This document shows, piece after piece, positions 10,584 to 21,038 of a DNA stretch of 64,000 bases. The notes under the pieces were generated by a model. That model was not told the origin of the DNA. It ran no database searches and worked only from the letters and a program-made list of their open reading frames with translations. Origin of the DNA: Gonocerus acuteangulatus (taxonomy: Eukaryota > Arthropoda > Insecta > Hemiptera > Coreidae); contig OX328123.1 in the NCBI GenBank assembly GCA_946811695.1, forward strand, positions 148,937,378 to 149,001,377, given 5' to 3'. How positions within the stretch are numbered: the first letter of the stretch is position 1; every line of letters begins with the position of its first letter. The translations under genes were made by a program, and so were the position numbers.

Positions 10584-10718
10584 AGCCGTTTGTGCTTTAT
10601 TTATAATTGATCAGGCGAATCGCGAAAGTAGCGAAGTTAGGAAATTAAATAATCTCAGAGATCTTATATCAATCTTATAATATTATCGTAAAGACTATTC
10701 ATTAATAATTCTCTAATC

Positions 10719-10850
10719 CAGGGGCTCTTAAACTTTTGTAGTACGGGGCCCTCTCCTGAATTAATTTTGTTAGCGTAAGCCCTCTCAACCCTAGTCATTT
10801 GTGTTCCCATTTTAAGGCCACAACAACGTTCTTCAACAACGCCTTTCAAA
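10719..10850. mobile_element. hAT-like terminus fragment
   Basis: Begins CAGGGGCTCTTAAACTTTTG, close to the CAGGGGTTCTCAAACTTTT ends common in hAT elements, followed by GTAGTACGGGGCCCTCTCC. No second end was found; it runs into family A sequence. Confidence 0.4.
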
Positions 10851-10854
10851 GTTC

Positions 10855-11415
10855 GCCTTCTTTTACTGAAATACTAATTTTACTGGCAAATGCAATTAAA
10901 AAAGCAACAACAACTAATTAAAAATTAAACAAAGACAAAAACCGGTTTAAAAGAACAAAACTAATACTTTCAAAATTGTATACCCTTATTTCTCCGAATG
11001 ACATCGCCCCATCGAAAATTACTTAGGAACCTTTTTTGTAGGGAATTTAAAAAGCTTTTAATGATGACCCTCCACTATCCATATTTTCCAACCATTTTCG
11101 TGATATTTACGAAAATACCAAAATACAAAGATCCCAAAACTGTTCATTTTTTTAATGCTTCCTTAACTCCAAATGTACCAAAAATTTTGAAATCATAGTT
11201 TACATGAATTTCGAACATGTAGAAAATATTTCAATATAATCACACGTACCTAAACCGAAAATGAGTTACAAAAAAGTTGATCTCAATTTTTTTCAAATAC
11301 GGTTAAAGATATCGCCTTGCAAATTGTTTCATTCGTTCTCATGTGTTACGGAACCTATAAAACTAGTACCTGCAAGCATATGAACTCAAAAACGTAAGCG
11401 TTACGATTCCATAGA
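10855..11415 (+). repeat. Family A repeat, copy 3 (partial)
   Basis: Contains the modules TCTCCGAATGACATCGCCCC (10991), CCTTAACTCCAAATG, GGTTAAAGATATCGCCTTG and ACCTGCAAGCATATGAACTC. It stops at AACGTAAGCGTTACGATTCC, where a different TA-rich sequence begins. The right third of the family is missing. Confidence 0.65.
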
Positions 11416-11457
11416 TCATTAATATAACGGTTGTTCAAATTTGTGTGTGTGTGTGTT

Positions 11458-11463
<6 letters not shown>

Positions 11464-11531
<68 letters not shown>

Positions 11532-11536
11532 TATAA
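11464..11536. repeat. (TA)n microsatellite
   Basis: Preceded by (GT)n from 11441. It produces artefactual Tyr-Ile frames only. Confidence 0.95.
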
Positions 11537-11761
11537 GTTCCAGAGTTTTTATATCTTCATTGCCTGTATCTATTTTCTGTTCGTAAATATGTTTATTATG
11601 CATGGATTTGTCAATTACAAGCAAACAATTAAAAAATCTGGAACTATTTAATTACAATACTTTTAGTTATAATCCCATTTATGGCAATAAGATAAAAACA
11701 AAAAACAAACGTGTAAAGATCTAGGAAGAATTTCTTGGATATATCAAGATAAAATCAGAAA

Positions 11762-11913
11762 ATCTACAGCCGAATTAAAGATAAACTAAAAGAAAGAGAC
11801 ACCAAATACAACGTATATCAAATTGATTGTGCAAAGTGTGATAAGATGTAGGTAGGGGAATCGGGACAACGTTTAAGAAAGAGACTTAAACATGCCGAAA
11901 CCCTTGACGAGAC
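11762..11913 (+). pseudogene. Penelope-like element, GIY-YIG endonuclease, 5' part
   Basis: The frame from 11762 reads IYSRIKDKLKERDTKYNVYQ, IDCAKCDKM, stop, VGESGQRLRKRLKHAETLDE. The VYQI-C--C-K-YVGESGQRLRKR-KH pattern is that of the GIY-YIG domain of Penelope-like elements. The stop (TAG, 11849-11851) replaces the expected Tyr of the YIG half, so the domain is dead even without the insertion. The frame is then cut after ACCCTTGACGAGAC by the giant foldback and resumes at 21039. Confidence 0.72.
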
Positions 11914-13530
11914 AGCCCTATTACGCTGGAACAGCAACATTGCAACCCCAACTTCTAACATACTCAGTAATTTGTTGCTAATTTGTTGCTAATTTGTTAC
12001 ACTATTTTCAAATTTGTCGCTCCAGCCGTTTCCGAGAAAACGTGGCTGTGCTAGCGTAATATTACGCCAGCACAGCCACCCCTGTAACTTTTGATCTAAT
12101 TGTCTGACGAAATTCAGATTGGTACGAGAATTTGTTGCTAATTTGTTGCTCTAGAATGACACCAATCACGAATTTGTCGCTCCAGCCGTTTCCGAGAAAA
12201 CGTGGCTGTGCTAGCGTAATATTACGCCAGCACAGCCACCCCCGTAACTTTTGATCTAATTGTCTGACGAAATTCAGATTGGTACGAGAATTTGTTGCTA
12301 ATTTGTTGCTCTAGAATGACACCAATCACGAATTTGTCGCTCCAGCCGTTTCCGAGAAAACGTGGCTGTGCTAGCGTAATATTACGCCAGCACAGCCACC
12401 CCTGTAACTTTTGATCTAATTGTCTGACGAAATTCAGATTGGTACGAGAATTTGTTGCTAATTTGTTGCTCTAGAATGACACCAATCACGAATTTGTCGC
12501 TCCAGCCGTTTCCGAGAAAACGTGGCTGTGCTAGCGTAATATTACGCCAGCACAGCCACCCCTGTAACTTTTGATCTAATTGTCTGACGAAATTCAGATT
12601 GGTACGAGAATTTGTTGCTAATTTGTTGCTCTAGAATGACACCAATCACGAATTTGTCGCTCCAGCCGTTTCCGAGAAAACGTGGCTGTGCTAGCGTAAT
12701 ATTACGCCAGCACAGCCACCCCTGTAACTTTTGATCTAATTGTCTGACGAAATTCAGATTGGTACGAGAATTTGTTGCTAATTTGTTGCTCTAGAATGAC
12801 ACCAATCACGAATTTGTCGCTCCAGCCGTTTCCGAGAAAACGTGGCTGTGCTAGCGTAATATTACGCCAGCACAGCCACCCCCGTAACTTTTGATCTAAT
12901 TGTCTGACGAAATTCAGATTGGTACGAGAATTTGTTGCTAATTTGTTGCTCTAGAATGACACCAATCACGAATTTGTCGCTCAAGCCGTTTCCGAGAAAA
13001 CGTGGCTGTGCTAGCGTAATATTACGCCAGCACAGCCACCCCCGTAACTTTTGATCTAATTGTCTGACGAAATTCAGATTGGTACGAGAATTTGTTGCTA
13101 ATTTGTTGCTCTAGAATGACACCAATCACGAATTTGTCGCTCCAGCCGTTTCCGAGAAAACGTGGCTGTGCTAGCGTAATATTACGCCAGCACAGCCACC
13201 CCTGTAACTTTTGATCTAATTGTCTGACGAAATTCAGATTGGTACGAGAATTTGTTGCTAATTTGTTGCTCTAGAATGACACCAATCACGAATTTGTCGC
13301 TCCAGCCGTTTCCGAGAAAACGTGGCTGTGCTAGCGTAATATTACGCCAGCACAGCCACCCCCGTAACTTTTGATCTAATTGTCTGACGAAATTCAGATT
13401 GGTACGAGAATTTGTTGCTAATTTGTTGCTCTAGAATGACACCAATCACGAATTTGTCGCTCCAGCCGTTACCGAGAAAACGTGGCTGTGCTAGCGTAAT
13501 ATTACGCCAGCACAAATTCGTGATTGGTGG
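11914..13530 (+). repeat. Left terminal arm: 160-bp satellite, ~9.4 units
   Basis: AATTTGTCGC recurs every 160 bp from 12011 to 13451, with near-identical units (C/T at the CCCCTG/CCCCCG site, single changes at 12993 and 13471). Each unit holds a ~38-bp palindrome centred on GCGTAATATTACGC, flanked by GTGGCTGTGCT and AGCACAGCCAC. The array ends inside a palindrome at 13514, followed by 15 bp of unit sequence in inverse orientation (AAATTCGTGATTGGT). Confidence 0.92.
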
Positions 13531-13769
13531 TTAATGAACATAAACTTTTAAATAAGAAGAAAGATTTTTGTACCAAATGTTATCAAAATCGAACCATTTT
13601 CTTCTTTATAATTCATACCCCCCTAATAGTACTTAAACGTTTGAATATAAAAATAAAAAACCTTTCTTAGCGAGTGTTTATACTTTAAACGGATGGCCCG
13701 TGCAAAATTAAATTTTTGTGTCAAGGGCGGAAACTCTTTGGGGGAAAAATTCACATTTTATTTCTCAGT

Positions 13770-14095
13770 TTTAGTAATTCAAGGTCTGCCATGATAGTTG
13801 AAATTAACCTCAATTAAAAATAATACTATGAATTAGATACAGTATAGTAACAGCTGTTCTGTTATCGTCCTAGCAACGCATTCTACCTAGGTTTGCCTGC
13901 TCTAACCAATACAAACTTTAAACCCCTTTAAAAATATTTAAAAATTCGAATATCAAAAAATCCTTTCTTAGCGAGCGCCTACGTTCTATAGGGAGTGTCC
14001 ATGCAAAATATCAAAATTTTCTGTCGTGTGGTTTGGGCTAGGGGATGATAGGTCAGTAAGTGAGTGAGTGAGTGAGTGGTATTTGACAAATATAT
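13770..14095 (-). repeat. Dispersed repeat C, copy 1
   Basis: About 325 bp recurring in opposite orientation at 57222-57555. Shared landmarks include AATTCAAGGTCTGCCAT, TGTTATCGTCCTAGCAACGC, CTTTCTTAGCGAGCG, AGTGTCCATGCAAAA and a (GAGT)n stretch before GGTATTTGACAAA. The 57-kb copy adjoins a Helitron-like coding fragment, so repeat C may be part of a Helitron. A partial second sub-copy is at 13660-13740. Confidence 0.7.
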
Positions 14096-14558
14096 AGTAG
14101 ATTTTTCAAAAATACCTATGTCTTTCCTCATCGTCCGAATCAATACACTCATCTTCTCCATCATTTTCACACATTTACTTAAAACTCCTCTTCATTATTT
14201 CTTGATTCTCTTCATATAAAATGTGAAACAGCGGTCGAAAGAAGACATTATATTTTAAATTTTTGTTACCTAAGTAGAGTGTTGTGAACACCCTAAGCCA
14301 GTAAAAGGCCCAGAAAATAAACAAATAATGTTTTTTTTTATGCGACTGCAACCTCAATGTGAACAGAACTACTATTTATGAAGGTACCAAAGCGATTAAA
14401 TGGATTGTAAATTTTTAAATTCAAAATATAGTGCTAATTAAGTCATGGGGTGCTTAAAACTCCCCACATCTCTACTTAAAGGTTAATATTATGTTTTGGT
14501 ATTTTGAGAAAAATTAAAACACCGACGCAATGGCATACCGGAGAACGGGAGATTATAA

Positions 14559-15201
14559 TTTTATTTATTTATTTATGAGCGACCGTAACTAAGGCGACTC
14601 GCTCAGAACAAAAATTACATATATAATATACATACGAAAATTACATCTAATTAAATACAATCTTATTTTACACATTTTTGGCCAAATATACAAATTGAAA
14701 TTTATATACACATCTATTTATTAGAGAATACAATATTACAATATACTTGAATATATGAAAAATCAATATTATAATAATGCATAAAGTTTATACAAATAAT
14801 CAATTAAGTTGGTTGAAGGAGGTTTCACACTCCTGTTAGTTTTATATTGTCAAATGTAAGATTTTAGTATAGTACGGCTGTATAGTTTTAACATTTTAAG
14901 ACAAATAAAATACATACACATATATGTGTGTATGTCCTGTTATAATTTGTTCATGTTTAATTATAATTATAATTTGTTTAGTAGATTGGTCTTGTTGAGG
15001 TAGTTCAGTATGTTATCTATATATTTGCTTCCATCGCCGAGTAATTCAGTCATATTGTAAGGTAAGTCATAGTTTTGTCGCTGTAAACATTCAGTCAGTA
15101 TGTGCTTTATAGTCAGCGGTGTGTTACACTGTGTACATGTCGGTCTGTCCTGTCTTGTCATGAGATAAGAGTGTGTCAGTCGGGAATGGCCAATTCTTAA
15201 G
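14559..15201 (-). mobile_element. 5'-truncated I-like LINE, 3' end
   Basis: The minus strand reads SRLRIGHSRLTHSYLMTRQD, RPTCTQCNTPLTIKHILTEC, ending ...NYLNKTNLLNKL and a stop at 14967. This is the C-terminal CCHC region (C-x2-C-x7-H-x4-C) of an I-clade ORF2. It is followed by ~400 bp of 3' UTR and an (AAAT)n tail. A 13-bp direct repeat CGGGAGATTATAA (14546-14558, 15202-15214) looks like the target duplication. Part of it also fits the coding sequence, which suggests microhomology at the 5' junction. Confidence 0.75.
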
Positions 15202-15362
15202 CGGGAGATTATAAGAATCAGCCTTCACAGGAATCTGACAGTACCTAGTAGCTACAGGAAATTCACCGCTTCCTCCCTCATTCTTAACTCTCTTAACTTG
15301 TCCACGTGATGTTATGTTTACATACCTGGTAACAACAACTCTAGCAGGCTCCCTTTATAAAA

Positions 15363-15507
15363 TACTCTTTTTAGCGCGGTTACTCCCTATCTCCATAGGG
15401 AGAACCCGCTTATGAGGTTGACCTCATGACGCAATCCGGAAGTGCCGACTAGAAACTTTCACGTTTCAGACCCTATAGATCACGAAAATATAGGTGGCTA
15501 AAATTTG

Positions 15508-15572
<65 letters not shown>

Positions 15573-16475
15573 TTATATATATGCTTGTCTGTACGCGCTC
15601 CTGACGGCTCAAAAATGGTCCGATTTTGATGAAATTTGGCACAAAAATCTGTCTTCTAATTTGAAAGGTCAAGTTCGTTAACCAGCAGAATCCGCCCACT
15701 TGAAGATAGTGTTTGGGGCGAAATTCGCGCAAACAAAATCGTAAAGCTTACGTTTTTGAGTTTATATGCTTGCAGGTACTTGTTTTATAGGTTTGTTAAC
15801 ATAAGAAAACGAATGAACCCATTTTTAAGGCGATATATGTAACCGTTTCTGAGAAAAGTGGAATCAATGTTTTTGTAGGTCATTATTTTTTTGTGAGTAC
15901 TTAGAATCGCGGGATTCAATTGAAATATTTTCTACATCTTGGAAATTAATCCCAACTAAGATGATTAAATTTTGGTTATATTTGAAGTTAAGGAAGTATG
16001 CGAAAAAAAATATTTTATTAATAGACGTGAAAAATTTTCGGATCTCCATACATTTTTCGTAAATATCTCGATACCGGTTGGGAAATCGTGGTAAGTGGAA
16101 AGTGACCATTCGAATGCTTACTAAATTCTCTACAAAAAATGTTGTGAAGCAATATTCGATGGGACAACGTCAATGAGAGATATAAGCGCTTAAAACTTAA
16201 AAAGTGATTGTTTTGAAATGGTTTTTCTCTTTCTTTATCTCACTTTTTAATTGGTTGTTTCTAGTTTTAAATTGCATTTATCAGTAAAATTAGTATTGTA
16301 GTAAAATAAGCTAACAAACGGTGAAAGGTATTGGTAATAAGTTTGGAGTGGCTGTGGTAATCATGATGGCAGTGGCTGTCAGTTTCCTGTGATTTGTGAT
16401 GCTAATCTATTCCATTTCTTCAAGATGTACGTAACCGCGCTAAGATGACGCAGTTCCTGCGAGTCGGACTTTTTC
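15363..16475 (-). repeat. Family A repeat, inverted copy (near full length)
   Basis: Ends are TTTTTAGCGCGGTTAC (15367) and GTAACCGCGCTAAGATG (16431), inverted as in copy 2. In order on the minus strand are the head, the CCACGATTTCCCAACCGG module, CATCAAAATCGGACCATTTT, (TA)n (15512-15586) and the AGTGCCGACTAGAAAC / GGTTGACCTCATGACGC end. It lies inside the giant foldback. A LINE inserted 20 bp beyond its left-end module. Confidence 0.78.
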
Positions 16476-16494
16476 ATTTTCTTAAAGGCCCATA

Positions 16495-17357
16495 TACAAA
16501 ATACAACGAAAGCCTGGACAAATGAACAGTTGTCCCGCCGGGACGAAGTCATCCTATCCAGGCTTCGTATTGGACACACCTTACTTACCCACTCCTACCT
16601 ACTAGACAGAAAGGACAGACCAACTTGTAGATATTGTAACGAGACTCTGACGGTTAAACATATACTTACCATTTGCAGACAACGCAATAACCTGACCATA
16701 CCTTACTTACCCATTCCTTCTGGCTGGACAGAAAGGACAGACCAACTTGTAGATATTGTAACGAGACTCTGACCGTTAAACATATACTTACCAACTGCAG
16801 ACAACGCAATAACCTGACCATACCTTACTTACCCATTCCTTCTGACTGGACAGAAAGGACAGACCAACTTGTAGATATTGTAACGAGACTCTGACGGTTA
16901 AACATATACTTACCATTTGCAGACAACGCAATAACCTGACCATACCTTACTTACCCATTGCTTCTGACTGGACAGAAAGGACAGACCAACTTGTAGATAT
17001 TGTAACGAGACTCTGACCGTTAAACATATACTTACCAACTGCAGACAACGCAATAACCTGACCATACCTTACGACTTACACGAAATACTGACAGAAGGTA
17101 GCCCACACATCAATGCATTACTCAAACATTTAAAAAACTCTTTATTATACACAAAAATTTAATTTACTAAATTTTGTCTGTTTTGATTATTTTATTTTAT
17201 TTTGTTTGTTTGTTTTTTTCTTCATTCTTTTCCAATTTTATTTCTTCATTTGTTCTTATATACATATATATCACATTTGAAGTTGACGACTGACATTTAA
17301 AGAGTTTTTCGCCTCTGTTGCAGAACTCTATAAATTAAATAAATAAAAAAAAGAAAT
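16495..17357 (+). mobile_element. 5'-truncated I-like LINE with perfect target duplication
   Basis: A perfect 11-bp duplication AAAGGCCCATA (16484-16494, 17358-17368) brackets 863 bp. It encodes KAWTNEQLSRRDEVILSRLR, IGHTLLTHSYLLDRKDRPTC, RYCNETLTVKHILTICRQR, the C-terminal CCHC segment of an I-like ORF2. The protein end is at about 17160, after a frame change. The 3' UTR ends in an AAATAAATAAA-rich tail. A 122-bp segment spanning the CCHC is repeated four times. Confidence 0.85.
16560..17080 (+). repeat. 122-bp tandem repeat x4 covering the LINE CCHC motif
   Basis: GACAGAAAGGACAG occurs at 16605, 16727, 16849 and 16971, exactly 122 bp apart. Because 122 is not a multiple of three, each copy changes frame, so only the first CCHC is readable in the LINE frame. 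Copies alternate GACGG/GACCG and CATTTGC/CAACTGC, suggesting that a 244-bp pair duplicated after the first doubling. Confidence 0.92.
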
Positions 17358-17842
17358 AAAGGCCCATAAATGTTGTTAAAGGCTAATGTACATTAAATGT
17401 TCTTCAAGGCTAATGTACATTAAATGTCCACAATTATCTCATTCAAACCGTAGTATCAATTCAAACAATAATAATATAAACTTCTGGTTAGTGACAACGT
17501 TTCGAAAATCACTACTCTTCGAAAATAAATCCTCCAGACTGCCGAATCAAACAAAAGTTGTTTTATTTAATCAAATTTCCAAAGGAATACTCAAAACGGA
17601 GATTATCTCTCAATTTCATAATGTAATTGAAATTCTAGAATAAAAAAAAACAGCAAATAAATAAGAGTAATTTGTGTTTTTTTTGTGATATCATCAAAAT
17701 TAAATGAAAATTATTCTTGATATTAATTCTTGCATAAAAGTTAATTACAGTACAAATACATCGAAAATTATGAACGTTTTTACAAAAGGCTTCCTTGCAA
17801 AACACACTGACGACACCTAGTCACACAGGTGATGTGATGATG

Positions 17843-17902
17843 TGCCGACTAGAAAATTTTGCGTTTCAGATCCCCTAGAGATCGAAAATAATGGTGGTTC
17901 AA

Positions 17903-17945
<43 letters not shown>
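17843..17945 (-). repeat. Family A right-end fragment plus (TA)n
   Basis: GTGCCGACTAGAAAATTTTG, AGAGATCGAAAATAATGG and GTTCAAATTT match the terminal part of family A read from the right end inward, ending at its (TA)n. After the TA tract the sequence switches to the mariner-like end at 17946. Confidence 0.65.
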
Positions 17946-17949
<4 letters not shown>

Positions 17950-17977
17950 GGGGGGTGTCAATCGAGTTTTGAACACC

Positions 17978-18031
<54 letters not shown>

Positions 18032-18060
18032 GGTGTTCAAAACTCGATTGACACCCCCCT
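17946..18060. repeat. Palindrome: two transposon ends head-to-head across (TA)n
   Basis: AAAGGGGGGTGTCAATCGAG then TTTTGAACACCCTG precedes the TA tract (about 17981-18027), and CAGGGTGTTCAAAACTCG then ATTGACACCCCCCTTT follows it. Arms of about 35 bp are essentially perfect inverted copies. Confidence 0.9.
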
Positions 18061-18866
18061 TTTTTCCACAATTTTTGATATTTAAAGGCGAAACTTGGTG
18101 GGTCTTAACGTGGTCGAATGTACATTCATTGGACCCAATGCATGACCCCTCAACTTTTATTATTTAGGAAATTCCTCGCTGCACCCTGGATGTCGGCACT
18201 AATGGCCTAGATGTCAAGACGCCGTAAAAAATAAATAAATCGTCCAACACAAAAATAATTGCTACGAAATTCTAATCATTAGGTGAGTTCTATTGCTTAA
18301 AATTTATTATTTTAATGCCTTTATAAATTAATTGAATTTGATTTTTAGGTGGAGCAAAAAGTTTAGAAAACGTTTATTAAGTTTTACGGAAGCGTAGACC
18401 ACGTTGATCATAAACTTTTCTGAAAACTTCAAAAACAAAAGTGTGTTTTGCTCCATTCCTATTTACGTTTTAGGCATTTAAAGGTACTTTTTGGAAAGAA
18501 AATTTAATCCTCTACAACGTTTATACCAATTACTTTTTCCATTACGGACATACTTTTTGCGTTATTGGCAGAAAAGTGACAAAAAACAAGGGTTTTAACG
18601 GTTTTTGGCAATTTGTTACTCATTGGTGCGCTTTAGCGAAAAAATGACTGATATAAAATCGACCTAAAATTCAATTCTCTACAATAATCCGTCATAAAAA
18701 TAACCCCCTTCCATTGAAGATTCCAGAGTTAGGGTTGCTGGAGAAGAACTGGAGAAAGTTGAGGGGTCGTGCATTGGGTCCAATGAATGTACATTCGACC
18801 ACGTTAATACCCACCAAGTTTCGCTTTTAAATATCAAAAATTGTGGAAAAAAGGGGGGTGTCAATC
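18028..18866. mobile_element. TIR element, mariner/MITE-like, SINE-interrupted
   Basis: The left end CAGGGTGTTCAAAACTCGAT runs into CCCCCCTTTTTTCCACAATT, GATATTTAAAGGCGAAACTT and GTACATTCATTGGACCCAAT. These reappear inverted at 18745-18866, where the outermost 15 bp of the right end are missing. The arms are about 120-135 bp. The TA flank and the CAGGGTGT start fit a mariner-type MITE. The interior has no transposase. A SINE 3' end sits in the left half. Confidence 0.7.
18164..18240 (+). mobile_element. Truncated SINE 3' end
   Basis: GGAAATTCCTCGCTGCACCC, TGGATGTCGGCACTAATGGC and AGACGCCGTAAAAAATAAAT are the 3' body and tail of the tRNA SINE. The head is missing, and it lies inside the TIR element. 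Confidence 0.78.
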
Positions 18867-18886
18867 GAATAAAAAAATAATGAAAT

Positions 18887-19435
18887 ATATCAATTACGAT
18901 GGAATTTTTATTTTTAATTCCCAATAATAAAAATTACTTAACTTTTAATTTTTATTATTTTATTTATTAAATATATTTATTAAATATATTTTATTAAATT
19001 TTAATTTTATTATTTTATTATTTAATATCTCTTAACCTCCGAATAAATAAATACATGATTTAGAACCTTTTGATTATTAGAAGTTATTTCTTTATGTGAG
19101 TGAATCAAAGTTCCTCTAAATCCAATTGATTTCTATGAGTATATATTGTATATTCTAGAATTTGTTTTTGTGTATTGCTTTCTATTTATTATAGCACTAA
19201 TTTTTTTTTATTATTTAAAATAATGTTTAAAGTTAAAGTAAAAAAAAATTGTTATAAAAAAATGTCGAAATAACATTATTCAAATAATTTTTATTTTTAA
19301 GGTTTTGAAAAAAAATTATTAAACATTTTTTTTTTAAATAGTAAAATATAATGTATTTTATATTTTATATCTAATTGATATTATCAATTACGATGGAATT
19401 TCTATTTTTATTTCCTAATAATAAAAATTAAAGGT
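18887..19435. repeat. AT-rich region with ~50-bp direct repeat
   Basis: TATCAATTACGATGGAATTT and the following AATAATAAAAATTA occur at 18888 and again at 19381. The rest is low-complexity A/T with no gene. Confidence 0.7.
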
Positions 19436-19486
19436 TAAGTGAAACTCATTTGAAATAAAAATAGTTATTTTCGGTCTCTAGTTATT

Positions 19487-19552
19487 ACCATGAAATCAAA
19501 ATTCCGGGAGGGGCTGCAGCCCCTCAGCCCCCCCCCCTTATATACGCCCATG
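19487..19552 (-). mobile_element. Partial CATGGGCG-type hAT-like MITE
   Basis: ACCATGAAATCAAAATTCCG, GGGGCTGCAGCCCC and CTTATATACGCCCATG match the end of the elements at 10330 and 32096. The other half is absent. Confidence 0.72.
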
Positions 19553-19765
19553 TAAACAATATGAAAAATTAGGGTTTAATTACATACACAGACGTTTCAT
19601 CATCTACGAAAATCATGGGAATTACAACTCACCTTAAAATATTCCTTACTCACTTCAAAGTGTTCTCAGGGCGATTTCGGCTTAAATATATAGGGAAAAT
19701 GGAATATCGGTCGTATTTGTCGAACCAAATTTGCTCAAGGTCCTGCGCTATGCGTCCGAACTCGT

Positions 19766-21038
19766 GGCGTAATATTATGCTTGCACAGGCACGTTTTCTC
19801 GGAAACGGCTGGAGCGACAAATTCGTGATTGGTGTCATTCTAGAGCAACAAATTAGCAACAAATTCTCGTACCAATCTGAATTTCGTCAGACAATTAGAT
19901 CAAAAGTTACAGGGGTGGCTGTGCTGGCGTAATATTACGCTAGCACAGCCACGTTTTCTCGGAAACGGCTGGAGCGACAAATTCGTGATTGGTGTCATTC
20001 TAGAGCAACAAATTAGCAACTAATTCTCGTACCAATCTGAATTTCGTCAGACAATTAGATCAAAAGTTACGGGGGTGGCTGTGCTAGCGTAATATTACGC
20101 TAGCACAGCCACGTTTTCTCGGAAACGGCTGGAGCGACAAATTCGTGATTGGTGTCATTCTAGAGCAACAAATTAGCAACAAATTCTCGTACCAATCTGA
20201 ATTTCGTCAGACAATTAGATCAAAAGTTACGGGGGTGGCTGTGCTAGCGTAATATTACGCTAGCACAGCCACGTTTTCTCGGAAACGGCTGGAGCGACAA
20301 ATTCGTGATTGGTGTCATTCTAGAGCAACAAATTAGCAACAAATTCTCGTACCAATCTGAATTTCGTCAGACAATTAGATCAAAAGTTACGGGGGTGGCT
20401 GTGCTAGCGTAATATTACGCTAGCACAGCCACGTTTTCTCGGAAACGGCTGGAGCGACAAATTCGTGATTGGTGTCATTCTAGAGCAACAAATTAGCAAC
20501 AAATTCTCGTACCAATCTGAATTTCGTCAGACAATTAGATCAAAAGTTACGGGGGTGGCTGTGCTAGCGTAATATTACGCTAGCACAGCCACGTTTTCTC
20601 GGAAACGGCTGGAGCGACAAATTCGTGATTGGTGTCATTCTAGAGCAACAAACTAGCAACAAATTCTCGTACCAATCTGAATTTCGTCAGACAATTAGAT
20701 CAAAAGTTACGGGGGTGGCTGTGCTGGCGTAATATTACGCTAGCACAGCCACGTTTTCTCGGAAACGGCTGGAGCGACAAATTCGTGATTGGTGTCCTTC
20801 TAGAGCAACAAATTAGCAACAAATTCTCGTACCAATCTGAATTTCGTCAGACAATTAGATCAAAAGTTACGGGGGTGGCTGTGCTGGCGTAATATTACGC
20901 TAGCACAGCCACGTTTTCTCGGAAACGGCTGGAGCGACAAATTTGAAAATAGTGTAACAAATTAGCAACAAATTAGCAACAAATTACTGAGTATGTTAGA
21001 AGTTGGGGTTGCAATGTTGCTGTTCCAGCGTAATAGAG
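19766..21038 (-). repeat. Right terminal arm: 160-bp satellite, ~7.4 units
   Basis: GGAAACGGCTGGAGCG recurs every 160 bp from 19801 to 20921 in inverse orientation to the left arm. The outer ~97 bp (20943-21038) are the inverted copy of 11914-12010, including ATTTGAAAATAGTGTAAC and GCAATGTTGCTGTTCCAGCG. The innermost unit is the most diverged (TAATATTATGCTTGCACAGG). Confidence 0.92.

Larger units (their letters stand above)
11914..21038. mobile_element. Giant foldback transposon (9.1 kb) with satellite TIRs
   Basis: Both ends read AG(C/A)...CTATTACGCTGGAACAGC inward. The outer ~97 bp are inverted copies, then each arm is an array of a 160-bp satellite in opposite orientation. The direct repeat CTTGACGAGAC (11903-11913, 21039-21049) is an 11-bp target duplication, and removing the element rejoins a Penelope-like frame. 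The interior (13531-19765) carries a family A copy, two truncated LINEs, a TIR element, SINE pieces and repeat C, but no transposase frame. Long, internally repetitive inverted ends recall Drosophila Foldback elements; duplications of 9-11 bp would also fit Mutator-like elements. Superfamily is unproven. Confidence 0.8.

Noticed and set aside
12011..13514. Rolling-circle virus origin suggested by TAATATTAC in a palindrome
   Set aside because: The nonamer is inside the paired part of a perfect palindrome rather than in a loop, no Rep gene is present, and the repeats are satellite monomers in a transposon arm.
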